From Bordetella parapertussis (lineage in GTDB: Bacteria; Pseudomonadota; Gammaproteobacteria; Burkholderiales; Burkholderiaceae_B), in the NCBI GenBank assembly GCA_945872285.1, contig CAMBZR010000102.1, positions 1-8,992 of the forward strand: a DNA stretch of 8,992 nt, written 5' to 3'. Under the pieces are notes generated by a model that was not told the origin of the DNA, made no database searches, and saw nothing but the letters and a program-made list of their open reading frames with translations. Positions 1 to 7,256 of the stretch are shown here, one piece after another. Both the position numbers and the translations under genes were made by a program. Within the stretch, counting starts at the first letter, position 1. Each line of letters starts with the position of its first letter.

Positions 1-1164
1 TAGAACATCACCAGCCTGAACTTGATCCATCTGCGAAAGATCAGCCACGACCCGCACACGACCAGAGCCAATTTTTTGTCCGATCGCACGACCTGTAAGC
101 AAGATCTTACCCGTCGCTTTAAGACGATAGCGCTGCTGAACATCGTGATTGCCTTGCTGCGACTTTACGGTTTCGGGGCGAGCTTGCAAAATATAGATTT
201 TGCCATCGATACCGTCGCGTCCCCATTCAATATCCATGGGTCGCTGATAGTGTTTTTCGATGATGACGGCGTAACGCGCTAGTTCAATGATCTCGTCATC
301 TGTTAAAGAAAACCGATTCCGCTCAGACACCGGAACGTCCACCGTACGAACTGCACGTCCTTCGGCTCGTTCTGGGTCGAATTCCATTTTCAAGAGCTTT
401 GAACCAATACGACGATTGACGATTGGATAAAAGCCTGCTGCCAAGGTCGGCTTGAACACATAAAACTCATCGGGGTTCACGGCGCCCTGGACCACGGTTT
501 CGCCTAGGCCGTAAGACGAGGTAATGAAGACGACATCTTCAAAACCAGACTCGGTATCCAGGGTAAACATGACGCCCGCGCTACCCTTGTCAGAGCGCAC
601 CATGCGTTGAATACCGGCTGACAAGGCCACGTCAGCATGCGCATAGCCTTTGTGTACGCGATAAGAAATCGCCCGGTCGTTATAGAGCGAAGCAAACACG
701 TGACGAATTTTATCGATCACGTCATCAAAGCCGACGACATTCAGAAAGGTTTCTTGCTGACCAGCAAACGAGGCGTCGGGTAAGTCTTCGGCAGTGGCCG
801 AGGAACGCACCGCGAACGAACCTTTGCCATCCGCATCAAGCACCGCGAAGGCGGCTTTGATATCGTCGTTAAGTCGACCAGGCAAAGGTGCCTCGGTAAT
901 CCATTGACGAATTTGTGCACCGGCCAAAGCCAGCTCACGAACATCTTCAGGGTTTAACGTGGTGAGACGTTCGGCGATACGCTGATCAAGCCCCGTGCCT
1001 GATAAAAAATCGCGAAAAGCCTGTGCCGTCGTCGCAAAACCACCCGGCACCCGAACGCCCGCGTCTGCCAGCTGACTGATCATTTCGCCCAACGAAGCGT
1101 TTTTACCCCCAACAGAGTCAACATCCGTCATGCGGAGTTGCTCAAATGAAACGACATACGACAT
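1..1164 (-). CDS. ppsA: Phosphoenolpyruvate synthase, N-terminal part (runs off the window)
   Basis: PpsA makes phosphoenolpyruvate from pyruvate, ATP and water, yielding AMP and phosphate. It is a cytoplasmic gluconeogenic enzyme used for growth on pyruvate, lactate or similar acids. The frame is open for 388 codons from ATG 1164 and continues past position 1. The translation begins [20 protein letters not shown] and shows the ATP-grasp-like PPDK N-terminal domain: [10 protein letters not shown] (K21), [12 protein letters not shown] (R120), [20 protein letters not shown], and MDIEWG (E313) followed by QARPETV (Q327, R329). The visible part ends at AGDVL, just before the phosphohistidine swivelling domain, so the catalytic His and the PEP/pyruvate barrel lie outside. 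An AAGGGTGG ribosome site sits 5 nt before the ATG. It is divergent from ppsR, whose product controls it. Identification is very secure from motif order and close resemblance to known PpsA. Confidence 0.97.
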   Translation of the reverse strand, partial: MSYVVSFEQLRMTDVDSVGGKNASLGEMISQLADAGVRVPGGFATTAQAFRDFLSGTGLDQRIAERLTTLNPEDVRELALAGAQIRQWITEAPLPGRLNDDIKAAFAVLDADGKGSFAVRSSATAEDLPDASFAGQQETFLNVVGFDDVIDKIRHVFASLYNDRAISYRVHKGYAHADVALSAGIQRMVRSDKGSAGVMFTLDTESGFEDVVFITSSYGLGETVVQGAVNPDEFYVFKPTLAAGFYPIVNRRIGSKLLKMEFDPERAEGRAVRTVDVPVSERNRFSLTDDEIIELARYAVIIEKHYQRPMDIEWGRDGIDGKIYILQARPETVKSQQGNHDVQQRYRLKATGKILLTGRAIGQKIGSGRVRVVADLSQMDQVQAGDVL

Positions 1165-1195
1165 GAAAACCACCCTTGACAATATAAGAAAGCGA

Positions 1196-1228
1196 GTTTG
1201 GTCAGCATGCAAAACAGGCTGACCAAAC
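1196..1228. repeat. 11-bp perfect inverted repeat in the ppsA leader
   Basis: GTTTGGTCAGC (1196-1206) and GCTGACCAAAC (1218-1228) are exact reverse complements around an 11-nt centre. The arm nearest ppsA ends 31 nt before its ATG. In RNA this is a stable 11-bp stem with an 11-nt loop; in DNA it is a 33-bp dyad that could bind a dimeric regulator. It is not followed by a T run on either strand, so it is not a usual rho-independent terminator. I do not recognise it as the site of a named regulator. Confidence 0.85.
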
Positions 1229-1230
1229 CG

Positions 1231-1258
1231 GCCTTAACAGGCAAAAGCATCGGATGCT
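1231..1258. repeat. Two small hairpins upstream of the large inverted repeat
   Basis: AGCATC-G-GATGCT (1246-1258) is a 13-bp perfect dyad. On the ppsA strand it folds as a 5-bp stem with a 3-nt loop and is followed directly by TTTT. GCCT-TAAC-AGGC (1231-1242) is a 4-bp stem with a four-base loop. On the ppsA strand the heptamer GCCTGTT occurs once in this hairpin and again inside the large inverted repeat, so alternative pairings are possible. Each element alone is weak; their clustering within 65 bp is what makes them worth recording. Confidence 0.5.
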
Positions 1259-1323
1259 CAGGGCGCTGGCAAAGCACGCTTGACAAAAAAATACTTTGAA
1301 GTGCGCGCACAATGCTGCACCGC

Positions 1324-1352
1324 ATTATACTACTGACGAATACTTTTCTGGA
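1324..1352 (-). promoter_or_regulatory. Candidate ppsA promoter
   Basis: Read on the minus strand, 1329-1324 is TATAAT, a perfect sigma-70 -10 box. With a 17-bp spacer the -35 position (1352-1347) reads TCCAGA, only three of six matches to TTGACA, so an activator may be needed. A start near 1317 would give ppsA a leader of about 150 nt that includes the hairpins at 1246-1258, 1231-1242 and 1196-1228. A second, weaker possibility closer to the gene is TTGCAT / TTATAT with a 19-bp spacer, in which case the large inverted repeat would overlap the promoter itself. Confidence 0.4.
1326..1331 (+). promoter_or_regulatory. Candidate -10 box of ppsR
   Basis: TATACT lies 30 bp before the ppsR ATG, a fitting distance for a promoter with a short leader of about 24 nt. 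No acceptable -35 box is found at 16-18 bp upstream, where the sequence is GC-rich and palindromic. The hexamer overlaps the TATAAT of the opposite strand by four bases, so the two genes would compete for this site. ppsR also has only a weak ribosome site (GGA, 9 nt before the ATG), consistent with low expression of a regulator. Confidence 0.3.
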
Positions 1353-1361
1353 TATAGATTC

Positions 1362-2198
1362 ATGCACAGCGACCCCACAGAGCGCACCGTTTTTATCATC
1401 TCGGATGGCACGGGAATCACTGCTGAAACATTTAGTCATTCGGTACTGTCACAATTCGATTCTGTCAGTTTCAAGCAAGTTCGCATGCCCTTTGTCGACT
1501 CGGTTGCGAAAGCCGACAGCGTGGTCAACCGAATCAACCTGTGCGCCCTTGACCAGGGCATCCAGCCGATCGTGTTCACCACGCTTGTGAGTTCGGACAT
1601 TCTGGCACGCGTCAAACTAGCCAACGCGTTATTCTTAGATTTGTTTGGTGCCTTCGTTGAACCGCTCGAACAAAATCTGGGTGTCAAGTCAAGCCACTCA
1701 ATCGGCAAGTCACATCTTTCGGTCAGTTCAATCGCCTACCGCAACCGAATCGAAGCCATCAACTTTAGTCTCGCGCATGATGACGGCCAGTTCGTTCGCG
1801 GCCTGGCGCAAGCCGATGTGATTTTGATTGGGGTCTCGCGCTGCGGCAAAACACCAACCAGCCTTTACTTAGCGATGCAATTCGGCATCAAGGCTGCAAA
1901 TTTTCCGTTGATTCCTGAAGACTTTGAGCGCAACGCACTGCCCAGCACCTTAACCCAACATAAACAAAAACTGTTTGGGCTGACGATTCAACCCGAGCGT
2001 TTAACCGAGGTGCGCTTTGAGCGCCGCCCCGATAGTGTGTATTGTTCGCTGGCGCAGTGCCGCCACGAAGTTGCAGAGGCCGAACGCCTGATGCGTCGTG
2101 ATTCGATTCCGATGCTCTCGACCACCACAAAATCAATCGAGGAAATCTCGACAACCGTCATGCAAGAGATCGGTCTGGACAAACACTCAGCCTACTAA
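1362..2198 (+). CDS. ppsR: PEP synthase regulatory protein (kinase/pyrophosphorylase)
   Basis: PpsR (DUF299 family) inactivates PpsA by ADP-dependent phosphorylation of an active-site threonine and reactivates it by phosphate-dependent removal, releasing pyrophosphate. I chose the ATG at 1362, giving 278 residues (E. coli PpsR has 277) and the N-terminus MHSDPTERTVFIISDGTG. The frame is open further upstream, but nothing there resembles the family. Visible features are VFIISDGTGITAE (10-22), GVKSSHSIGKSH (107-118), RIEAINFSLAHDDGQ (129-143), and the nucleotide-binding loop GVSRCGKT (157-164) followed by PTSLYLAMQFGIKAANFPLI. Its position head-to-head with ppsA supports the target assignment over the related PPDK regulator of other bacteria. 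It ends 9 bp from the convergent operon. Confidence 0.95.
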   Translation: MHSDPTERTVFIISDGTGITAETFSHSVLSQFDSVSFKQVRMPFVDSVAKADSVVNRINLCALDQGIQPIVFTTLVSSDILARVKLANALFLDLFGAFVEPLEQNLGVKSSHSIGKSHLSVSSIAYRNRIEAINFSLAHDDGQFVRGLAQADVILIGVSRCGKTPTSLYLAMQFGIKAANFPLIPEDFERNALPSTLTQHKQKLFGLTIQPERLTEVRFERRPDSVYCSLAQCRHEVAEAERLMRRDSIPMLSTTTKSIEEISTTVMQEIGLDKHSAY

Positions 2199-2207
2199 CT
2201 AAGCGTC

Positions 2208-2984
2208 TCAATCACGGTGTTGGCGACGTTGCTCGAACAAACAAATCGCAGCAGCGGCGGTAACATTTAACGATTCTGTGCCGGTCAGGTCGTGGGTAAT
2301 TTTTAGGCGTAGCTCAGCGCGTTTGCTCAACGCCTCATCGACCCCTTGCCCTTCATTGCCAAATACCCAAGCGCACTGTGCTGGTAGCGTCGTTGCGAAC
2401 AAATCTTGCGCGTCTAAGAGCGAGGTGACCACTAACGGAATCTCAAGCGTTGCAAGCAGTCCCTCAAGATCGGCTTGCTCGTGAAGGCGTAGCGCGAAGT
2501 GCGCGCCCTGCCCGCTACGCAAGACTCGAGGCGACCAAAGCGTGGCGGTCCCGGTTGAAGCAAATACACGTTTGATGCCGGCAGCCGCACACGTCCGTAA
2601 TAACGTTCCGACATTACCCGGATCCTGTATGCGATCCAAAATCACGATCGACTCTCTGAGGCGCTGAGGCAAAGTATCAACCTTTGGCTGAACTACAAAA
2701 AGCACGCCTTGATTAGTATTAAAGCCTGACAGCCCCCCAAGCAACGTGCCAGACAGGGTCAGACAAACCTCGGGGGCGAGACGCTCACGCAAAGCGACTA
2801 ACTGGGGCTCGTCAATGCGGTCGATATCAAAGATCGCGTATTGTGGGGGCCGACCCACCCCTAACCAAGCCTCGCATAAATGGATGCCATCCAAAATGAC
2901 GGGCTCGCCGCGCCGACCAGCGCTAGACTGCCACTTATACAGTTGCTTGAACAAAGGGTTTGAACGAGATTCAATGTGTTTCAA
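2208..2984 (-). CDS. SpoU/TrmH-family RNA 2'-O-methyltransferase
   Basis: A 258-residue SAM-dependent RNA ribose methyltransferase of the SPOUT (trefoil knot) superfamily, last gene of the operon. The N-terminus [18 protein letters not shown] resembles the substrate-binding region of this group (RlmB/TsnR-like). The three SpoU motifs are present: [14 protein letters not shown] (117-130; N124, R130), FGNEGQG (208-214), and [15 protein letters not shown] (236-250). The start is a TTG (2984-2982) preceded by GGAAG 5 nt upstream. It overlaps the rnhB stop in TTGA, and no ATG gives a better N-terminus. The family is certain; whether the target is 23S rRNA or tRNA, and which nucleotide, cannot be told from sequence, so no symbol is given. 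Confidence 0.9.
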   Translation of the reverse strand: MKHIESRSNPLFKQLYKWQSSAGRRGEPVILDGIHLCEAWLGVGRPPQYAIFDIDRIDEPQLVALRERLAPEVCLTLSGTLLGGLSGFNTNQGVLFVVQPKVDTLPQRLRESIVILDRIQDPGNVGTLLRTCAAAGIKRVFASTGTATLWSPRVLRSGQGAHFALRLHEQADLEGLLATLEIPLVVTSLLDAQDLFATTLPAQCAWVFGNEGQGVDEALSKRAELRLKITHDLTGTESLNVTAAAAICLFEQRRQHRD

Positions 2985-3598
2985 CAGGCTTCCAATAAAC
3001 GTCGCACGGGTGCAAAACTGCGACGATGCGCAGGACAGGGGCCAAACTCTTTTAACCGCGCCATATGCAAAGCCGTGCCGTAACCTTTATGCAGATTAAA
3101 GCCATACGACGGATACAAAACATGAAGGCGCAGCAACTCGGCATCACGTGCGGTTTTCGCTAAAATCGAGGCTGCCGAGATCGCGGGCACTAACGAATCC
3201 CCTTTCACCACGGTTTGTACGCGACAAGCAAGTCGTGGCGCCTGGTTCCCATCCACCCACGCTAACTGAGGCGCAACGCTTAAGCCCTGAACCGCGCGTT
3301 GCATCGCCAAAAGCGTTGCCTGTAAAATATTGAGCTGATCGATCTCTTGCGTCGTCGCAAAGGCCACGCACCAGGCTAGCGCCCGCTGCTGAATCACGGG
3401 CGCTAACGCCTCGCGTCGTTTTTCGCTTAAGACCTTTGAATCGGCCAAGCCCTCGACAGGCTGCGCTGGATCTAGGATGACCGCGGCCGCATACACAGCG
3501 CCAGCAAGCGGCCCGCGACCGGCTTCATCTACCCCGGCACAATGTTCAGCGAGCGGATCCACACTCACAAACAGACTTTGTTGCGCGGCGCGCGTCAT
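2981..3598 (-). CDS. rnhB: Ribonuclease HII
   Basis: RNase HII cuts the RNA strand of RNA/DNA hybrids and incises 5' of single ribonucleotides built into DNA, starting ribonucleotide excision repair in the cytoplasm. The 205-residue protein has the DEAGRG motif (D24, E25) in [33 protein letters not shown] (D116) and [19 protein letters not shown] (D134). The four acids D24, E25, D116 and D134 keep the spacing of D16, E17, D108 and D126 in the E. coli enzyme, so it should be active. GAGAG sits 6 nt before the ATG. Its start overlaps the lpxB stop (ATGA) and its stop overlaps the methyltransferase start (TTGA), implying translational coupling. rnhB next to lpxB is a common proteobacterial order. 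Confidence 0.96.
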   Translation of the reverse strand: MTRAAQQSLFVSVDPLAEHCAGVDEAGRGPLAGAVYAAAVILDPAQPVEGLADSKVLSEKRREALAPVIQQRALAWCVAFATTQEIDQLNILQATLLAMQRAVQGLSVAPQLAWVDGNQAPRLACRVQTVVKGDSLVPAISAASILAKTARDAELLRLHVLYPSYGFNLHKGYGTALHMARLKEFGPCPAHRRSFAPVRRLLEAC

Positions 3599-4839
3599 TG
3601 CGCACTCTCAGCGCTTTGCGTTGCTCTGTTGCGTGCGGGCTTGCGCGCCTGTGCAAGTTCCAGAATCACTTCGGTCGCCCGCTTCGCGGTGTCGCAACGT
3701 AACGACTGATGTAATGCCTCGAATTTTGTTTTGATCTCGCGAGCCCCACGCTCGTCGATAAACTTTTCAAAGACGGCGGCACAGAGTTTCTCGGGTGTGG
3801 CGTCCTCTTGGATGAGTTCAGGGACCACCGTTTCGTTTAACAGCACATTCGGTAAGCCTACCCACGGCACATACGGCCTCTGTTGCCCTGACTTCCAGGC
3901 CATCAGGCGACGCACCCAGGGCGAGACCGCATACGAGATCACCATCGGCCGCTTAAATAAAGCCGTCTCTAAGGTCGCCGTCCCACTGGCAACTAGCGCC
4001 ACGTCGCAGGCCTCGAGCGCCTCCCAGGCAATCGGACGTGCTGGAGCGCCACGCACGTCTTGCTCTGACTGTGCCGCTGTGGCGAGCACATGCAAGTGCT
4101 TGATGGGATAAAGCTGTAAAAGCTGATTGAACTCTTTGAGCCGCGCGGCGTTCACCATTGGCACCAGCACCTGGAGTTGCGGGTCACGTTTTTGCAATCG
4201 CTGAACTGCCTGTAAAAATCTGGGCGCGATCCATTTAATTTCTGACGCGCGACTTCCAGGCAGCACCGCTAAGATACGCGCTTGAGGATCAAGCCCCAAA
4301 CGTGCGCGGGCGGCATCCCGATCTGGCTCTTGCGCAATCGCATCGGCCAAAGGGTGTCCGACAAACGTGACCGGAATATTTTCTTTTTGGTAGATCGCCT
4401 CTTCAAACGGAAACATCACCAACATGTGCGAAACCGCTTCTTTGATGTGATGAATACGCGAATAACGCCAAGCCCAGATCGAAGGACTCACCAAATGTAC
4501 CGTTGGGATACCAGAGGCCTTTAGTTTGTGTTCAAGACGCAAATTGAAATCGGGCGCATCTACGCCCAAAAAAACCTGTGGCGGCTGCGCCAGCCAACGA
4601 TTTTTAACATCTTGGTACGTGCGCACCAAGGTGGGAATTTGTTTAAGTGCGTCCAGATAGCCAAACACGGTTAGGGCTTGCATCGGATGCCAAAGTTCAA
4701 GGCCTTGCGCGGCGAGTTGCGGTCCACCAATGCCCGAAGCCTGAATCTCGGGGTCGGCTTGCTGCACCCCCGCCAACACCCTTGCTGCGATCAGATCGCC
4801 CGAAGGCTCGCCCGCAACAAGTCCAAGCCGCCAGGTCAT
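3595..4839 (-). CDS. lpxB: Lipid A disaccharide synthase
   Basis: LpxB joins UDP-2,3-diacylglucosamine and lipid X (2,3-diacylglucosamine-1-phosphate) to form the beta-1,6 lipid A disaccharide, releasing UDP. It is a GT-B, family GT19 peripheral membrane enzyme. The 414-residue protein shows LVAGEPSGD (7-15), [10 protein letters not shown] (90-99), [11 protein letters not shown] (115-125), VLPGSR (192-197), [15 protein letters not shown] (280-294) and [14 protein letters not shown] (323-336). E. coli LpxB has about 382 residues. The extra length comes mainly from a low-complexity insert near 253-270 ([18 protein letters not shown]) and a basic, polar tail after 398. The ATG at 4839 overlaps the lpxA stop (ATGA), with only a distant GAGG upstream, so translation is probably coupled to lpxA. 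Confidence 0.96.
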   Translation of the reverse strand: MTWRLGLVAGEPSGDLIAARVLAGVQQADPEIQASGIGGPQLAAQGLELWHPMQALTVFGYLDALKQIPTLVRTYQDVKNRWLAQPPQVFLGVDAPDFNLRLEHKLKASGIPTVHLVSPSIWAWRYSRIHHIKEAVSHMLVMFPFEEAIYQKENIPVTFVGHPLADAIAQEPDRDAARARLGLDPQARILAVLPGSRASEIKWIAPRFLQAVQRLQKRDPQLQVLVPMVNAARLKEFNQLLQLYPIKHLHVLATAAQSEQDVRGAPARPIAWEALEACDVALVASGTATLETALFKRPMVISYAVSPWVRRLMAWKSGQQRPYVPWVGLPNVLLNETVVPELIQEDATPEKLCAAVFEKFIDERGAREIKTKFEALHQSLRCDTAKRATEVILELAQARKPARNRATQSAESAQ

Positions 4840-5630
4840 GGACGGATGATGCCTCGGGTACTTGAATCCAGAAAATCAAGCAACACCTGCAGCGCAGGGG
4901 CAACCGCAGGCTCTTGGGCCTGGCGCTCGCGCATCTGCGCACGAGCCTCATCAAGCACTAAGCCACGCCGATAGATTAACTTGTAGGCATCGCGTAAGGC
5001 GCTGATGTCTTCGGGTGAGAAGCCTCTGCGTTTTAAACCTTCGGCGTTCACGCCCACGGGCACGCAGGGATTGCCTGAGCCCATCACGTAGGGTGGTACA
5101 TCCATATGTAGCGCACTTTGACCGCCCGTCATGCTGTGCGCACCGATGCGACCAAATTGGTGAATGGCCGCCAGCCCCCCAACAATCGCCCAGTCGCCGA
5201 TGTGGACATGACCGCCCATTTGTACGCCATTAGCCAAAATGACGTTGCTACCGATTTGACAGTCGTGCGCCACGTGCACATACGCCATCACCCAATTATC
5301 AGACCCTAAACGCGTAACGCCGACGTCTTGCACCGTACCGGTGTTGATCGTGACATATTCGCGCACCATGTTGCGGTCACCGATTTCAAGTCGAGTCGGC
5401 TCGCCAGAATATTTTTTATCTTGTGGCATACCGCCGACAGAACAAAACCGATAAAAATGATTGTTTCGTCCGATTGTTGTGTGGCCATCAATCACGCAAT
5501 GTGAGCCAATTTTAGTATTGGCGTCAATTTTGACGTGCGGACCGACAATCGAGTAAGGCCCCACGCTAACAGTCGGATGAAGCTGAGCCAGAGGGTCGAC
5601 CAAAGCGGTCGTATGGATAAGCGCTGACAT
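4836..5630 (-). CDS. lpxA: UDP-N-acetylglucosamine 3-O-acyltransferase
   Basis: LpxA transfers an R-3-hydroxyacyl chain from acyl carrier protein to O-3 of UDP-GlcNAc, the first, reversible step of lipid A synthesis. It is a cytoplasmic trimer of left-handed beta-helices. I chose ATG 5630 ([20 protein letters not shown]), giving 264 residues against 262 in E. coli. A longer reading from 5657 would overlap fabZ and adds no family sequence. GTGGA lies 6 nt upstream of the chosen ATG. Hexapeptide repeats fill residues 1-190. The catalytic His is H122 in VHVAHDC (E. coli H125), with H119, H141 and H157 matching E. coli H122, H144 and H160. The C-terminal helical part has [15 protein letters not shown]. 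Residue 170, the chain-length ruler position, is Gly. The fabZ stop is 2 nt upstream. Confidence 0.97.
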   Translation of the reverse strand: MSALIHTTALVDPLAQLHPTVSVGPYSIVGPHVKIDANTKIGSHCVIDGHTTIGRNNHFYRFCSVGGMPQDKKYSGEPTRLEIGDRNMVREYVTINTGTVQDVGVTRLGSDNWVMAYVHVAHDCQIGSNVILANGVQMGGHVHIGDWAIVGGLAAIHQFGRIGAHSMTGGQSALHMDVPPYVMGSGNPCVPVGVNAEGLKRRGFSPEDISALRDAYKLIYRRGLVLDEARAQMRERQAQEPAVAPALQVLLDFLDSSTRGIIRP

Positions 5631-5632
5631 TT

Positions 5633-6082
5633 TTATTCCACAGGTCGAATCGCACACATCAACTTCGCCTCTGCAACGACTTGTCCATCGACAAAGGCAT
5701 GGCCCTGGTACTTGCAGATTTTGCTGCCCAAGCGCTCGGCGACGACTTCGATATGTAGTTGATCGCCAGGCAAGACCGGTTTACGAAAGCGCGCGCCATC
5801 GATGCCGACAAAGTAATACACGCTTTCTTGATCTTTGGGTTTAAGTCCTGTTTCTTCTGCGAACGAAAAAATAGCGGCGGCCTGCGCCATCGCCTCTAGA
5901 ATCAAGACGCCTGGCATCACTGGGTGGTGCGGAAAATGACCGACAAAAAAAGGCTCGTTGATTGAAACGTTTTTAAGTGCTTTGATAGATTTTCCGGGTA
6001 CCATTTCGAGGACACGATCAATGAGCAACATCGGATAGCGATGCGGCAAGCGTTCAAGAATACTTTTAATATCGAGTTGCAT
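5633..6082 (-). CDS. fabZ: 3-hydroxyacyl-ACP dehydratase
   Basis: FabZ removes water from R-3-hydroxyacyl-ACP to give trans-2-enoyl-ACP in fatty acid elongation, in the cytoplasm. It draws on the same hydroxyacyl-ACP pool as LpxA and LpxD, so its level sets the balance between phospholipid and lipid A. From ATG 6082 the protein has 149 residues ([20 protein letters not shown]). The catalytic pair H49 and E63 lies in [20 protein letters not shown], at the same numbers as in Pseudomonas aeruginosa FabZ. The start is chosen for the AGGA ribosome site 6-7 nt upstream and the family N-terminus; the open frame extends to 6127 without family resemblance. It sits in the usual lpxD-fabZ-lpxA order. 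Confidence 0.97.
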   Translation of the reverse strand: MQLDIKSILERLPHRYPMLLIDRVLEMVPGKSIKALKNVSINEPFFVGHFPHHPVMPGVLILEAMAQAAAIFSFAEETGLKPKDQESVYYFVGIDGARFRKPVLPGDQLHIEVVAERLGSKICKYQGHAFVDGQVVAEAKLMCAIRPVE

Positions 6083-6153
6083 AGAGCTTCCTGTAATCCT
6101 GCAAAGGACTGACACTAAACCGATCAATCAGACAGACGTGCGTGTTTAGGGTG
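6083..6153 (-). other. lpxD-fabZ spacer (71 nt)
   Basis: This is the longest gap inside the operon. It holds the fabZ ribosome site (AGGA, complement of 6089-6092) and a loose dyad, CTAAAC (6115-6120) with GTTTAG (6144-6149), separated by 23 nt. On the transcribed strand a TCCT (complement of 6105-6108) could pair with either of two AGGA copies, one being the ribosome site. I found no convincing promoter or terminator, so the operon is probably read through here. Confidence 0.4.
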
Positions 6154-7248
6154 TTATTCGCGCTCGAGTTTACGCAGGCGCTTGCGCATCAGCGACAACT
6201 GCGAGATCACAGCCGCGTTGCGCTGCCAGTCAGAATGCGGCGCAAACGGAAACACCCCGGTATAACGCCCGGGCTCTGTCACGTCGGTTGTAATACCCGT
6301 ACCACCCGAAACAAAAACATCGTCGCAAATGGTTAAGTGCCCTGCAATACCTGCTGCGCCAGCAATCGTACAACGCGCTCCGATAGTCGTTGAACCGGCG
6401 ATAGCAGTACAAGCTGCGATCGCTGTGTGTGTGCCAATGCGACAATTGTGCGCAATCATAATTTGATTGTCGAGTTTCACGCCGTCTTCAATGATAGTGT
6501 TTTCAAGAGCACCCCGATCAATGGTGGTGTTGGCACCGATTTCAACGTCGTTGCCAATCACTAAACCGCCGAGTTGAGGGATTTTCCCCCAGGCGCCTTT
6601 TGCAAGGCTTGGGTCAGGGGCAAAGCCAAAGCCGTCAGCCCCCAGCACTGCACCACTGTGAACGATGACACGCGCGCCAATTTGCACACCGTCATAAATC
6701 GATACGCGTGGCTGTATCGTGCTTGAAGCACCAACGGTGACGTCAGCCCCAAGCACGCAGCCCGCACCAATTTGTACCATCGCTTCGAGGCGACAACGCG
6801 CACCAATGACGGCTAAGGGCCCAACCGTGACACTAGGCGCCAAGACCGCCGTTGGATCAACCACCGCCGATGGGTGCACGCTGATCTCGCGGGCAGGTTG
6901 GCGTGCCCAGTCAAACCACTGAGCAATACGCGCATACAGCAGATAAGGGTGTTTGCACACGACACGAGCGTAGGTAGGCTGAATCGGAGCCTGCGATAAC
7001 AGCTCGTCGATCTCGGGCAATACAATCACCACGGCAGCTTTGGTGCTGGCGAGTTGCTCAAGGTATTTGGGGTGGACAATAAAAGAGGCTTCGTATTGAC
7101 CCGCCGTCGGCAAGGCGCCAAGGCCTGCCACCACCGGATCCAAAAATTGCCCGCTACCGGGGACAATTTTTTGCACCAAGCCCCCCGGTATTGCTTTGAG
7201 TAACTGAGACAGTAAGGGTGCGCGGTCGGGGGCTAATAAAACTGGCAT
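6154..7248 (-). CDS. lpxD: UDP-3-O-acylglucosamine N-acyltransferase
   Basis: LpxD adds the second R-3-hydroxyacyl chain, to N-2 of UDP-3-O-acylglucosamine, from acyl carrier protein. The product feeds the later LpxH and LpxB steps. The 364-residue protein has the N-terminal uridine-binding domain (about 1-120). A left-handed beta-helix of hexapeptide repeats follows (about 122-325, for example [20 protein letters not shown]), then a C-terminal helix ending in [12 protein letters not shown]. The catalytic His is H267 in [10 protein letters not shown], equal to E. coli H239; GADGFGFAP (203-211) is the second signature. E. coli LpxD has 341 residues; the longer N-terminal half seems normal for this group. 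The ATG at 7248 is 8 nt after the skp stop and has no clear ribosome site, so coupling to skp is likely. Confidence 0.96.
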   Translation of the reverse strand: MPVLLAPDRAPLLSQLLKAIPGGLVQKIVPGSGQFLDPVVAGLGALPTAGQYEASFIVHPKYLEQLASTKAAVVIVLPEIDELLSQAPIQPTYARVVCKHPYLLYARIAQWFDWARQPAREISVHPSAVVDPTAVLAPSVTVGPLAVIGARCRLEAMVQIGAGCVLGADVTVGASSTIQPRVSIYDGVQIGARVIVHSGAVLGADGFGFAPDPSLAKGAWGKIPQLGGLVIGNDVEIGANTTIDRGALENTIIEDGVKLDNQIMIAHNCRIGTHTAIAACTAIAGSTTIGARCTIAGAAGIAGHLTICDDVFVSGGTGITTDVTEPGRYTGVFPFAPHSDWQRNAAVISQLSLMRKRLRKLERE

Positions 7249-7256
7249 CGGTCGAT

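Larger units (their letters stand above)
1165..1361. promoter_or_regulatory. Divergent ppsA-ppsR control region
   Basis: This 197-bp gap is the only sizeable non-coding stretch of the window, and both flanking genes start from it. It contains several dyad elements, which are annotated separately. It also has a run of seven A (1285-1291), a 10-bp perfect palindrome GTGCGCGCAC (1301-1310), and a short direct repeat AACAGGC (1213-1219 and 1236-1242). Because ppsA and ppsR encode a target enzyme and its regulator, shared or opposed control from here is likely. That is inference from layout; no known operator sequence was recognised. Confidence 0.75.

Noticed and set aside
1280..1285. Perfect TTGACA on the plus strand upstream of ppsR
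   Set aside because: No -10-like hexamer lies at 16-18 bp downstream (the sequence there is GCGCGC), and the TATACT at 1326 is 40 bp away, so it is not a usable -35 box by itself.
1301..1310. GTGCGCGCAC palindrome plus a nearby T7 run (1291-1285) on the minus strand as a terminator
   Set aside because: A 10-bp palindrome folds with a 3-bp stem at best, and nine bases separate it from the T run.
2746..3099. 117-codon plus-strand open frame across the rnhB-methyltransferase junction
   Set aside because: Antisense to two genes with complete catalytic motifs; its composition (many Arg, Ser, Pro, Cys) is that of a shadow frame.
5631..5657. N-terminal extension of lpxA to 5657
   Set aside because: It would overlap fabZ coding sequence and adds MCDSTCGIK, which does not match the family; the ATG at 5630 has a ribosome site and the expected N-terminus.
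6083..6127. N-terminal extension of fabZ to 6127
   Set aside because: The added residues read through the AGGA ribosome site and have no family resemblance; 149 residues from 6082 fit the family and put the catalytic residues at their usual numbers.
6115..6149. CTAAAC/GTTTAG dyad in the lpxD-fabZ gap
   Set aside because: Only six paired bases across a 23-nt loop; expected by chance in DNA of this composition.
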